A stretch of 34,183 nt of DNA, from positions 1 to 34,183 of the IMG/VR virus record IMGVR_UViG_3300002228_000012. One strand, given 5' to 3'. The DNA is from a virus. Below the pieces are notes generated by a model. It was not told the DNA's origin and ran no database searches. It worked only from the letters and a program-made list of their open reading frames with translations. The position numbers were made by a program, and so were the translations under genes. How positions within the stretch are numbered: the stretch's first letter is position 1; each line of letters opens with the position of its first letter. Below, one piece after another: positions 22,626 to 30,296 of this stretch.

Positions 22626-23076
22626 GGCGCACGGCCTCCGCTATCGCGTCATTGATCCGCTTTTCATACTTTGGCCGCATCTTATCGATTGCCGGACGCC
22701 ATGCCGGACGCGGCGCAATCCGTCCTCTGCCGTTGGTTGATCCGTATTCAAGCGCCGCTGCGTATTCTATGGCGTTGAACACCCTGACCGATGCCGGGCC
22801 GGTTTTATCAAACAGCGTGCCGCCCTGAAGCCGCCCTGTGTCTGTCATCGGCGCTTGCCCCGGCGCGCTGGCTTGGTGCGTCCTGTTCGGCCTGTACTTG
22901 CGATAGGTCCGCCCGCTCGCTGGCCCGCGCTGGTAACGCTTGATAATGTCACCTCGCAATTCCAGGCCGGTAGCGTTCACCACGTCATCAAGTGCGCCGG
23001 TCATATCCTGGCCTAGCTTTTCCAGCCCTGCCAGCAATTCAGCCAGCCCGTGAACTTCCATTTTAAGCGTTGCCAT
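22615..23076 (-). CDS. HK97 gp10-like tail-head joining component
   Basis: A 153-residue protein. The N-terminal helix (GLAELLAGLEKLGQDMTGALDDVV), then SGRTYRKYRPNRTHQASAPGQAPMTDTGRL, YAAALEYGSTNGRGRIAPRPAWRPA and a final helix match the HK97 gp10-like family of neck proteins. The APG-x3-TDTG-L and APRP-x2-P motifs are typical. It shares one base with the upstream stop (TAATG). Confidence 0.9.
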   Translation of the reverse strand: MATLKMEVHGLAELLAGLEKLGQDMTGALDDVVNATGLELRGDIIKRYQRGPASGRTYRKYRPNRTHQASAPGQAPMTDTGRLQGGTLFDKTGPASVRVFNAIEYAAALEYGSTNGRGRIAPRPAWRPAIDKMRPKYEKRINDAIAEAVRRAT

Positions 23077-23420
23077 TAGACCGCATCCCCTAGGTCCAGG
23101 TCGATTTCTAGCCAGCGATCCATCAATTCCAGGTTGTTAACAAACCGGATTTGGTAGCTGCGCCCGCGAATGACCGCCTTCTTGGTCTCGTCAATGTTGG
23201 CATCATACCGGCAGACAATGCGCCAGCTTGCCGATGCTTCCGTCCTTGCGCTGGCATAGCGTTCGCCGCCTGACATTGCCTTAACGTGCGCCCGATCCGG
23301 TGCGCCGCTAATGGTTGACCATGTTTGCGTAAATCCGCCCGCGCCATCGCTTAGCCGTGCCATTTCCTGGAACGTCACGGGCTCGCGAAGCATTCCGGCG
23401 TGCATATCGCAGCATTTCAT
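23076..23420 (-). CDS. Head-tail joining (head closure) protein
   Basis: A 114-residue protein. MLREPVTFQEMARLSDGAGGFTQTW is the SPP1 gp16-like head-closure start, followed by SGGERYASARTEA, RIVCRYDANIDE, RGRSYQIRFVNN and LEIDLDL, the expected strand order. It stacks under the connector ring. It overlaps the connector gene by one base (TGATG). Confidence 0.88.
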   Translation of the reverse strand: MKCCDMHAGMLREPVTFQEMARLSDGAGGFTQTWSTISGAPDRAHVKAMSGGERYASARTEASASWRIVCRYDANIDETKKAVIRGRSYQIRFVNNLELMDRWLEIDLDLGDAV

Positions 23421-24103
23421 CAGATGCGAGCCACTCTGTAGACGCCTAGGACGCCCATAGCGCCGCTTTCACGCATGGCTTGCTCTGCATCGCAGCCGTC
23501 GCCCCTCTTGCTGTAGAACCCCGCCGCAAGCTGCTTCACCGCCCGGATAAGAGGCGCTGGCACATTGCTTGCCGCATCGCCATAGCCTGCAATGTATGAA
23601 ATCTGGATTGCGTTGTTGGCGCGCAAGGCAACCGGCCAAGTTGCCCCGCTCTGTAGCGTGATCCGGCCCGGATGCTGCGAAGTGTCAATGTCGAACGTGG
23701 CCGCTACCGTGACCGCGGTTGAATTGCTGTCCTCGTCGTATACCGTCACACTGGCGATGGATTGCAGCGGGTAGCGGGGAAGTCGAACGTCAGACGCATA
23801 GCGCGCGCCGTGCAGGTCATTCATTGCCCCATCCCGGACGCCATCCCACCAAGGTTCGTTCTGAGTTGGCCAGCGGTCAATGCTCATTAGCCAAGTCTGA
23901 GTAATTAGCGCTAGCCCGCTGAAATCCTCGATTTCTTGCCGCGACTGGGCAATGAAATCGTCGGCTTCTGTGTCAGGCAGGCCGGTTGCCGTCTCACGCA
24001 AGAACGTCCGCAATTCCGCCGCCGTTACCGGCTCAACGGCTGGCGCGCTGGTAAGCACGTTGCCGCGGTATTGGGTGAGCCGTGGCTGCGAACGTAGCGC
24101 CAT
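23420..24103 (-). CDS. Head-tail connector protein (gp6/YqbG-like)
   Basis: A 227-residue protein. EPVTAAELRTFLRETATGLPDTEADDFIAQSRQEIE is the helical start of connector proteins. It is followed by LALITQTWLMSIDRWP, VRLPRYPLQSIASVTVYDED, the long strand region with ISYIAGYGDA, and LIRAVKQLAAGFYSKR. These are the hallmarks of phage connector adaptors forming a 12-member ring under the portal. Length is usual. Confidence 0.9.
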   Translation of the reverse strand: MALRSQPRLTQYRGNVLTSAPAVEPVTAAELRTFLRETATGLPDTEADDFIAQSRQEIEDFSGLALITQTWLMSIDRWPTQNEPWWDGVRDGAMNDLHGARYASDVRLPRYPLQSIASVTVYDEDSNSTAVTVAATFDIDTSQHPGRITLQSGATWPVALRANNAIQISYIAGYGDAASNVPAPLIRAVKQLAAGFYSKRGDGCDAEQAMRESGAMGVLGVYRVARI

Positions 24104-24348
24104 TATTCAGCCGCCTTCTTTCTGGTGTATTTGCGTTTCGGCGGGACTTCTGCCGGTGCCGTCGCCTTAAACTCGCTCGGCCCGTTTACCTTGGTCGCAT
24201 AGCTGACGACTGGAACAGCCGCGCCCGCATCAATGGCGACTTGCGCAAACCGGCCTTCAATCTCAGTGCCCCACGGCAGGGTAATGACCGTGTGCCCTTC
24301 CGGCGCGTATCGCCAGCCGAGTTGCGCCGTAATCTTTGCCTTGGTCAT
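24103..24348 (-). CDS. Small protein with basic tail, unknown function
   Basis: An 81-residue protein starting in the ATGA overlap with the methyltransferase gene. The body is beta-rich (GHTVITLPWGTEIEGRFAQVA) and the last 15 residues are basic (KRKYTRKKAAE). Its place between head-associated and connector genes suggests a small virion or assembly protein, perhaps contacting DNA through its tail. No family is recognised. Confidence 0.55.
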   Translation of the reverse strand: MTKAKITAQLGWRYAPEGHTVITLPWGTEIEGRFAQVAIDAGAAVPVVSYATKVNGPSEFKATAPAEVPPKRKYTRKKAAE

Positions 24349-25664
24349 GCCTTCCCCTCCGCTGCTTCACTTGCCGCCCTCACAAGCCCATTTGCTGGCT
24401 TGCTATGGTCGTAGCGTGCTTCAATCTCTTCTGCCGTTGGCAGTTCCCGCGGCTCTATGTTGAGCCCCATGCCACCGCTATCCGATAGCCGGACCTTGTA
24501 GCCGTCATAGCCATAAAACAGCGAGTCCGGCCCGTCGCAAACGTCCATCAATGACGTATCGCGCGGCAATGTAATCTGGACGCCTTGCGACTTGGCTATT
24601 GCAATCCAGTATTCCAGACATGCCCGCCCGCGCTCTGCGGAGTGGCTGTTGGCGTAGGTGTAATCGCAGCCAAACAAGCTGATACGGCCAACGCGCCGAT
24701 ATAGGGCATATGCCACCGCATAGGCGACCGTGCCGTTAAAGTACGCCTCACCGGTCGCCTTAACGACTTTCTGCAACGGGTATTCCACCAATCCCGGATA
24801 CCCCGGCTCTAGGTGGCTGGTATATATCGGCCCCGGATGCGTTTTGATCCATTCGATCATGCGCGCAATGTTGCTTTCAGGATGCGCCGCCGCCCGCGAT
24901 TCCTGTACCCGCACATCGTCCATGTGCCAGATGCGATCTGCCCGCAAAACGTCACCAAGCGCGTTGATTGGCCATATCTCGTCACAGTATGCCGATGCGC
25001 CGCCCGCGCGCTTGCAATGGTCAACGAACGTGTCAGACGATGGCCCCAAGCCAACGATGGCAACATGCTTTCCGTATAGCGCCGCAAAGTCTGCGTTGCG
25101 CTTGCACCGGGCAACCAGCGTCCGGCCTGGGGTATCCCCTACCGCGCTTGTGTCGCCTTCCTGGTGCCTGATTTCCTCAACATTCCATCCGCTGCCATCC
25201 AGCAGGTCGATGAATTGCTCTTCTGTGTAATGCCGATGATGAAACCGAACCTTGCCGCCATGCGGGAAGTGCGTCTCATTCGGCACGCTCGCGAGCAGGT
25301 ATTCTGCCTTCACTGCGCGCAAAAACTTTTCCGGCTTCTGGACGTGTTCGATGCACTCAAACGCCACGGCATAGTCAGCATTGCCAACGTCCGCCATGCG
25401 CCAGCCGGTCTGCAAATCGGCCTCATGGTATCGGGCTGTTTTGTAGTTCGCCGCGCCATATTCCAGCGCCTCAACATCGCAATCGATGCCGATCACGTCA
25501 CGCTTGCCCCGCGCCAGCAAGTCGGCCCCATAGCCAACACCGCAGCCCAAGTCCAGCACGCTTGCGCCTGCCGGAATGATGCTATCCGCCCACTGGTAGC
25601 GGGCAACGTGATCTTGCCGAATGCCGTCAATCGACGGTGCAACTTGTCTTTCGCCGGGGCGCAT
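24345..25664 (-). CDS. Two-domain protein: SAM methyltransferase plus DUF115-like domain
   Basis: ATG 25664 follows a perfect AAGGAGG, giving 439 residues; the frame opens earlier at 25751, inside the terminator region. Residues 30-190 form a class I SAM-dependent methyltransferase: VLDLGCGVGYG (36-46), the acidic strand end GIDCD, and FECIEHVQKPEKFL. From residue 200 a second Rossmann-like domain begins (VAIVGLGPSS), with DEIWPINALGD, DRIWHMDD, and later GRISLFGCDYTYA, reminiscent of DUF115-type sugar-related proteins. The substrate is unknown; a small molecule, glycan or protein is likelier than DNA. The first 222 codons are duplicated upstream, in the chimera. Its presence between head and connector genes is unusual. 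Confidence 0.8.
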   Translation of the reverse strand: MRPGERQVAPSIDGIRQDHVARYQWADSIIPAGASVLDLGCGVGYGADLLARGKRDVIGIDCDVEALEYGAANYKTARYHEADLQTGWRMADVGNADYAVAFECIEHVQKPEKFLRAVKAEYLLASVPNETHFPHGGKVRFHHRHYTEEQFIDLLDGSGWNVEEIRHQEGDTSAVGDTPGRTLVARCKRNADFAALYGKHVAIVGLGPSSDTFVDHCKRAGGASAYCDEIWPINALGDVLRADRIWHMDDVRVQESRAAAHPESNIARMIEWIKTHPGPIYTSHLEPGYPGLVEYPLQKVVKATGEAYFNGTVAYAVAYALYRRVGRISLFGCDYTYANSHSAERGRACLEYWIAIAKSQGVQITLPRDTSLMDVCDGPDSLFYGYDGYKVRLSDSGGMGLNIEPRELPTAEEIEARYDHSKPANGLVRAASEAAEGKA

Positions 25665-25699
25665 TATGGCCTCCTTGCTGTTTCCGGTACGATAGTTGC

Positions 25700-25744
25700 C
25701 CGGTACAAAAAAGGCGGAGCCGAAGCCCCGCCAGTTTGTACCGG
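25700..25744 (-). terminator. Composite intrinsic terminator after the head gene (copy A)
   Basis: Core hairpin 25732-25713 on the minus strand: GGCGGGGC-TTCG-GCTCCGCC followed by TTTTTT (25712-25707). A perfect 10-base outer stem, CCGGTACAAA (25744-25735) with TTTGTACCGG (25709-25700), encloses it and uses part of the U tract. It lies between the 143-residue head gene and the methyltransferase gene. Confidence 0.9.
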
Positions 25745-25769
25745 AGTGCAACCCTTGCGGGATGCTTGG

Positions 25770-26201
25770 TTAGGTCGCCACTGGCGCGCGAGCCGCCCGC
25801 GTCAACACGGCATTGACCGCAATCGGCGGCGCTGCGGTGACGGTGCTTTTCACATCGGCCCGGATATAGCGCTTGCTGCCGATATAGCCGATCCGCTTGG
25901 CCACGTTTTCAGTGCTGCCATCGACGCGAACCGCCGCGGCCAAACCGGCTGCTAGTTCGGTGCCCAGCAAGTCGGTATCGGCAACCGAAGTCATGGTGCC
26001 GGTGACTTCGCCTTCCAACACGGTCACGGTGAAAACCGCATCAGTTGGCGTGACAGCGCCATAGTTGATGGCCAGTTCAACAGCGTCATAGCCGCGGGTA
26101 TCAATGACGTTGCCGGTACGGCCCGTGCCAGTCGTTCCAACCGTGATTGGCGGGATGACAGCCACAATATCTACATTGTTATGGAGATCACGATAAGCCA
26201 T
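25770..26201 (-). CDS. Small head-associated protein, duplicate copy
   Basis: A 143-residue protein identical to the product of 27905-28336. YRDLHNNVDIVAVIPPIT, GNVIDTRGYDAVELAINYG, ADTDLLGTEL and RIGYIGSKRYIRADVKST match a beta-rich protein often found directly after major capsid genes. It is plausibly a decoration or stabilisation protein, but its role is unproven. This copy follows the chimeric gene and precedes the composite terminator. The DNA copies differ only in a couple of bases near the start codon. Confidence 0.8.
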   Translation of the reverse strand: MAYRDLHNNVDIVAVIPPITVGTTGTGRTGNVIDTRGYDAVELAINYGAVTPTDAVFTVTVLEGEVTGTMTSVADTDLLGTELAAGLAAAVRVDGSTENVAKRIGYIGSKRYIRADVKSTVTAAPPIAVNAVLTRAARAPVAT

Positions 26202-26224
26202 GTTTTTGGCTCCTTTCTGCTCGG

Positions 26225-27799
26225 TTACGAGCCAAACTTGATGAGCTTGATTGCCTCGAAGTTCACCACGTCGCCGCCCGAACGCTTGACGGTGTAGAAG
26301 TGAACATACGGCTTGTTGGTGTACGGATCGCGCAGGACGCGGATGCCGGAGCGGTCAACAATCTGGTAAGCCTCGCGGAAGTCTGCAAAGGCGATAGACA
26401 GGCTGTCGGCTGCAATGGCTGGCATATCCTCAAACGGCGCAATCGGGTAGCCAGCGAGACGGTCAGGAATGCCCGCCTGTGCCGATGGCTGCCAGATGTA
26501 AGCGCCATCCGAATCCTTCAGCTTGCGCACGTCTGCGACCGCGGTCCGGTTCATTGCCCAACTGGCATTAACGCGGTAGCGGGCCTTGGTCTTGCCGACA
26601 ACGGTGTAGAAGATATCCACGCCCGCGCCGGACGCCGCAAAGCCTCCGCTTACGCCTGTCGCCGACTGTTCAATAGTGCCGGGGAGCGTGGTGCCGTTCG
26701 CATAGGTCAGGAAACCGCGCCACTTGCCGACGCCGTCGCCGGTGACGGAGGCGGTGTTTTCTGCCCGCCCCATGGCTTCGCCGACCTTGTTAGCCAGCCA
26801 AGTTTCCATGTTGATTTCCGCATCATCAAGCAGCTTTTGGGTAGCTGCCGGGTTTGCGTAAATCTCATGCACTGGGATGCGCCAAGCGCCAAGCTGCGGA
26901 GTGTTGGTCTCCGTCCGGGCGGCGGTTTCACCAACCCAGCCGACCGATGCCTCGTCCAGGTCATACATGCCTTCGAGCGCATCAGTGCTGATGGTCTGAA
27001 TATTGGCGAAGGCGCGAATGACCGAAGTCTCAAACTCTTTGGTTACGATGCGGCCCGACATATCGGGATGCACCACATAGCCGCCGTCAGGGTCGCTGCC
27101 GACCGAAAGAGCCTTGGTCTGGACGGCATCAAGTCCGCCAGCCCGCTTGCAATGGTCAACGAACGTGTCAGACGATGGCCCCAATCCAACGATGGCAACA
27201 TGCTTTCCGTATAGCGCCGCAAAGTCCGCGTTGCGCTTGCACCGGGCAACCAGCGTCCGGCCTGGGGTATCCCCTACCGCGCTTGTGTCGCCTTCCTGGT
27301 GCCTGATTTCCTCCACATCCCAGCCGCTACCGTCTAGCAGGTCGATGAATTGCTCTTCTGTGTAATGCCGATGATGAAACCGAACCTTGCCGCCATGCGG
27401 GAAGTGCGTCTCATTCGGCACGCTCGCAAGCAGGTATTCCGCTTTCACTGCGCGCAAAAACCTTTCCGGCTTTTGGACGTGTTCGATACACTCGAACGCC
27501 ACCGCATAATCAGCGTTGCCAACGTCAGCCATGCGCCAGCCGGTCTGCAAATCGGCCTCATGGTAGCGGGCTGTTTTGTAGTTCGCCGCGCCATATTCCA
27601 GCGCTTCAACATCGCAATCCACGCCGATCACGTCACGCTTGCCCCGCGCCAGCAAATCGGCCCCATAGCCAACACCGCAGCCAAGGTCCAGCACGCTTGC
27701 GCCTGCCGGAATGATGCTATCCGCCCACTGGTAGCGGGCAACGTGATCTTGCCGAATGCCGTCAATCGACGGTGCAACTTGTCTTTCGCCGGGGCGCAT
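26225..27799 (-). CDS. In-frame chimera: methyltransferase N-terminus fused to major capsid protein
   Basis: ATG 27799 follows AAGGAGG, giving 524 residues. Residues 1-222 are the methyltransferase domain and the first part of the second domain (VAIVGLGPSS at 201-210). From residue 223 (LDAVQTKALSVGSDPDGG) the sequence is the major capsid protein from its residue 127 to the end. The junction (27133/27134) keeps frame and lacks any stop. The delta domain of the capsid protein is thus replaced by an enzyme domain, and the expected cleavage region around QTK-ALS is kept. It differs from the intact methyltransferase at three residues (I/V, K/R, N/D) before the junction, and from the intact capsid at one (Q for K). 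It could be a minor capsid component, a dead by-product, or an assembly chimera. Confidence 0.7.
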   Translation of the reverse strand: MRPGERQVAPSIDGIRQDHVARYQWADSIIPAGASVLDLGCGVGYGADLLARGKRDVIGVDCDVEALEYGAANYKTARYHEADLQTGWRMADVGNADYAVAFECIEHVQKPERFLRAVKAEYLLASVPNETHFPHGGKVRFHHRHYTEEQFIDLLDGSGWDVEEIRHQEGDTSAVGDTPGRTLVARCKRNADFAALYGKHVAIVGLGPSSDTFVDHCKRAGGLDAVQTKALSVGSDPDGGYVVHPDMSGRIVTKEFETSVIRAFANIQTISTDALEGMYDLDEASVGWVGETAARTETNTPQLGAWRIPVHEIYANPAATQKLLDDAEINMETWLANKVGEAMGRAENTASVTGDGVGKWRGFLTYANGTTLPGTIEQSATGVSGGFAASGAGVDIFYTVVGKTKARYRVNASWAMNRTAVADVRKLKDSDGAYIWQPSAQAGIPDRLAGYPIAPFEDMPAIAADSLSIAFADFREAYQIVDRSGIRVLRDPYTNKPYVHFYTVKRSGGDVVNFEAIKLIKFGS

Positions 27800-27834
27800 T
27801 ATGGCCTCCTTGCTGTTTCCGGTACGATAGTTGC

Positions 27835-27879
27835 CCGGTACAAAAAAGGCGGAGCCGAAGCCCCGCCAGTTTGTACCGG
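27835..27879 (-). terminator. Composite intrinsic terminator after the head gene (copy B)
   Basis: Same structure as at 25700-25744, shifted by 2135: UUCG-capped hairpin 27867-27848, TTTTTT 27847-27842 and a 10-base outer stem. It lies downstream of the intact capsid gene and its 143-residue partner, so it should limit transcription of the chimera and later genes. Confidence 0.9.
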
Positions 27880-27904
27880 AGTGCAACCCTTGCGGGATGC
27901 TTGG

Positions 27905-28336
27905 TTAGGTCGCCACTGGCGCGCGAGCCGCCCGCGTCAACACGGCATTGACCGCAATCGGCGGCGCTGCGGTGACGGTGCTTTTCACATCGGCCCGGAT
28001 ATAGCGCTTGCTGCCGATATAGCCGATCCGCTTGGCCACGTTTTCAGTGCTGCCATCGACGCGAACCGCCGCGGCCAAACCGGCTGCTAGTTCGGTGCCC
28101 AGCAAGTCGGTATCGGCAACCGAAGTCATGGTGCCGGTGACTTCGCCTTCCAACACGGTCACGGTGAAAACCGCATCAGTTGGCGTGACAGCGCCATAGT
28201 TGATGGCCAGTTCAACAGCGTCATAGCCGCGGGTATCAATGACGTTGCCGGTACGGCCCGTGCCAGTCGTTCCAACCGTGATTGGCGGGATGACAGCCAC
28301 AATATCTACATTGTTGTGAAGATCACGATAAGCCAT
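27905..28336 (-). CDS. Small head-associated protein following the major capsid gene
   Basis: A 143-residue protein starting 23 bases after the capsid stop, with AAAGGAGCC just before its ATG. It is beta-rich with the pattern DLHNNV, IDTRGYDAVELAINYG, DLLGTEL, GYIGSKRYIRADV, found in many phages immediately after HK97-type capsid genes. It is plausibly a capsid decoration or stabilising protein; that is inference from position. It is identical in protein sequence to its duplicate and is followed by the composite terminator. Confidence 0.82.
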   Translation of the reverse strand: MAYRDLHNNVDIVAVIPPITVGTTGTGRTGNVIDTRGYDAVELAINYGAVTPTDAVFTVTVLEGEVTGTMTSVADTDLLGTELAAGLAAAVRVDGSTENVAKRIGYIGSKRYIRADVKSTVTAAPPIAVNAVLTRAARAPVAT

Positions 28337-28359
28337 GTTTTTGGCTCCTTTCTGCTCGC

Positions 28360-29646
28360 TTACGAGCCAAACTTGATGAGCTTGATTGCCTCGAAGTTCA
28401 CCACGTCGCCGCCCGAACGCTTGACGGTGTAGAAGTGAACATACGGCTTGTTGGTGTACGGATCGCGCAGGACGCGGATGCCGGAGCGGTCAACAATCTG
28501 GTAAGCCTCGCGGAAGTCTGCAAAGGCGATAGACAGGCTGTCGGCTGCAATGGCTGGCATATCCTCAAACGGCGCAATCGGGTAGCCAGCGAGACGGTCA
28601 GGAATGCCCGCCTGTGCCGATGGCTGCCAGATGTAAGCGCCATCCGAATCCTTCAGCTTGCGCACGTCTGCGACCGCGGTCCGGTTCATTGCCCAACTGG
28701 CATTAACGCGGTAGCGGGCCTTGGTCTTGCCGACAACAGTGTAAAAGATATCCACGCCAGCGCCGGACGCCGCAAAGCCTCCGCTTACGCCTGTCGCCGA
28801 CTGTTCAATAGTGCCGGGGAGCGTGGTGCCGTTCGCATAGGTCAGGAAACCGCGCCACTTGCCGACGCCGTCGCCGGTGACGGAGGCGGTGTTTTCTGCC
28901 CGCCCCATGGCTTCGCCGACCTTGTTAGCCAGCCAAGTTTCCATGTTGATTTCCGCATCATCAAGCAGCTTTTGGGTAGCTGCCGGGTTTGCGTAAATCT
29001 CATGCACTGGTATGCGCCAAGCGCCAAGCTTCGGAGTGTTGGTCTCCGTCCGGGCGGCGGTTTCACCAACCCATCCGACCGAAGCCTCGTCCAGGTCATA
29101 CATGCCTTCGAGCGCATCAGTGCTGATGGTCTGAATATTGGCGAAGGCGCGAATGACCGAAGTCTCAAACTCTTTGGTTACGATGCGGCCCGACATATCG
29201 GGATGCACCACATAGCCGCCGTCAGGGTCGCTGCCGACCGAAAGAGCCTTGGTCTGGACGGCATCAAGTACGCGGTCGTCTTTGCGCAGATACGCATCAA
29301 ACGCAGACTTGTACGCCTTCAGATCATCGGCCCCGTATTCCTGGATATTGGTGCCCTGGGCGCGTGCGTTGCGCTTGGCCCACTTGAGCGCCTTGGCGTC
29401 AAGATCGACTTCGCCGCCGCTGCCATCGGACACGATCCGGGATGCACGCTTGACCGCCAACACCGCATCATCCGCAACCTTTTGGGCAGCGTCCAAATCG
29501 GCGTTGATCTTGGCCATCTTCTCTTCAAGCACGACATCGCGCGCCTTCAGGTTTTCATCATTCGCGGCCTTGAACGCCTCAAAGCCCGCATTCAACGCTT
29601 CGACGGCCTTTTTGGCCTCTAGCATCGTGTTGTTATCGTCAGACAT
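28360..29646 (-). CDS. Major capsid protein, HK97 type (intact copy)
   Basis: ATG 29646 follows GGAAAGG and overlaps the protease stop by 8 bases, giving 428 residues. Residues 1-126 are a charged helical delta domain (KKAVEALNAGFEAFKAAND, then KINADLDAAQKVADDAVLAVK). ALSVGSDPDGGYVVHPDMSG begins the mature HK97 fold, with IRAFANIQTISTDALEG, VGWVGETAARTET, PVHEIYANPAATQKLLDDAEINME and GDGVGKWRGFLTY following. The protease should remove the delta domain near residues 130-135. Codons 127 onward are duplicated in the chimera. Confidence 0.95.
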   Translation of the reverse strand: MSDDNNTMLEAKKAVEALNAGFEAFKAANDENLKARDVVLEEKMAKINADLDAAQKVADDAVLAVKRASRIVSDGSGGEVDLDAKALKWAKRNARAQGTNIQEYGADDLKAYKSAFDAYLRKDDRVLDAVQTKALSVGSDPDGGYVVHPDMSGRIVTKEFETSVIRAFANIQTISTDALEGMYDLDEASVGWVGETAARTETNTPKLGAWRIPVHEIYANPAATQKLLDDAEINMETWLANKVGEAMGRAENTASVTGDGVGKWRGFLTYANGTTLPGTIEQSATGVSGGFAASGAGVDIFYTVVGKTKARYRVNASWAMNRTAVADVRKLKDSDGAYIWQPSAQAGIPDRLAGYPIAPFEDMPAIAADSLSIAFADFREAYQIVDRSGIRVLRDPYTNKPYVHFYTVKRSGGDVVNFEAIKLIKFGS

Positions 29647-30292
29647 GAAATTGCCTTTCCAGTTGCCTGATTGCATCAAAAAAGCCGCCCGTATCAGGCG
29701 GCTCGGCTACCGGCTCTGCTTTCACATCGTCCCGATGCTCTGCTAGCCCTTTGAAACCCTGGGCCGCAATGGCCTTGGCTTCCGTTTGAGAGAAACCCGC
29801 ATCCCGCAAGGCTCGCTCAAAATCTCGAATTGTCCTGATCGACTTGACCGCCGTTACCTGCGCGTCTGGCAGCATGGGGAACGTGACAAGGCTCACCTCA
29901 AATAGCTCCACCTCATCAAGCGCCCGAATGCGCCCGCCAGCTTCATCGCTTGCCTCTTTGACGCGATAGCCGATTGACATGCTGTCCATTGCGCCAGCCT
30001 TCAGCAGCGCCGCGGCTTCATCCGCACGGCGAACGCCTTTGACCAATCGCCCGCGAACGAATAGCCCGCGCTCGTCCTCTTCCACCTTTTCCCATACGCC
30101 AATGGGCTGGCTTTGATCGTGCTGCCAGAGCATCTTGACCTTCCGCCCGCCTGCCAGCGACTTCGCAAACGCGCCGGGCTTCACCACGTCGAGCCCTTGG
30201 TCCACCACGTCGAAAACCGAAGCATAGCCCTCAAAGACGCCTTCCGCGTCCGGCTCTGCCTTCAGTTCAAAGGCGGCTGATTTGTATTTCAT
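29639..30292 (-). CDS. HK97-type prohead protease
   Basis: ATG 30292 (217 residues); a TTG lies one codon earlier. VFEGYASVFDVVDQGLDVVKPGAF is the start of the caudovirus prohead protease fold. The catalytic histidine is in MLWQHDQSQPIG (His58) and the catalytic serine in MDSMSIGYRV (probably Ser106), followed by ELFEVSLVTFPMLPDAQVTAVK. It cleaves the capsid delta domain during maturation and itself. It lies directly before the capsid gene, as usual. A terminator-like hairpin sits in its last codons. Confidence 0.93.
   Translation of the reverse strand: MKYKSAAFELKAEPDAEGVFEGYASVFDVVDQGLDVVKPGAFAKSLAGGRKVKMLWQHDQSQPIGVWEKVEEDERGLFVRGRLVKGVRRADEAAALLKAGAMDSMSIGYRVKEASDEAGGRIRALDEVELFEVSLVTFPMLPDAQVTAVKSIRTIRDFERALRDAGFSQTEAKAIAAQGFKGLAEHRDDVKAEPVAEPPDTGGFFDAIRQLERQFHV
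29678..29703 (-). terminator. Terminator-like hairpin inside the end of the protease gene
   Basis: On the minus strand AGCCGCC (29703-29697) pairs with GGCGGCT (29689-29683) around a 7-base loop. The final T of the stem continues into a run of six T (29683-29678). It lies in the last codons of the protease gene, about 30 bases before the capsid start. Confidence 0.6.
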
Positions 30293-30296
30293 CAAT

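Larger units (their letters stand above)
24999..27133. repeat. 2135-bp tandem duplication, copy A
   Basis: It matches 27134-29268 at a constant offset of 2135. It contains the methyltransferase start (222 codons), the terminator, the 143-residue head gene and the last 302 codons of the capsid frame. By eye about 39 bases differ from copy B. About 29 of them fall in 24999-25540; 25555-26160 looks identical. Confidence 0.95.
27134..29268. repeat. 2135-bp tandem duplication, copy B
   Basis: It abuts copy A directly. The left border is the methyltransferase-capsid junction at 27133/27134; the right border is capsid codon 127 at 29268. Beyond 29268 only the intact capsid gene continues; below 24999 only the intact methyltransferase gene does. 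Confidence 0.95.

Noticed and set aside
25164-25955. Long plus-strand open frames opposite the methyltransferase and capsid genes (also 26300-27214, 27350-28090, 28435-29622)
   Set aside because: They are antisense shadows of high-GC genes, duplicated along with them, with no ribosome binding site or recognisable protein pattern.
24999-29268. Duplication explained as a mobile element
   Set aside because: There is no transposase, no terminal inverted repeats and no target-site duplication; the borders fall inside two genes, as in a simple tandem duplication.
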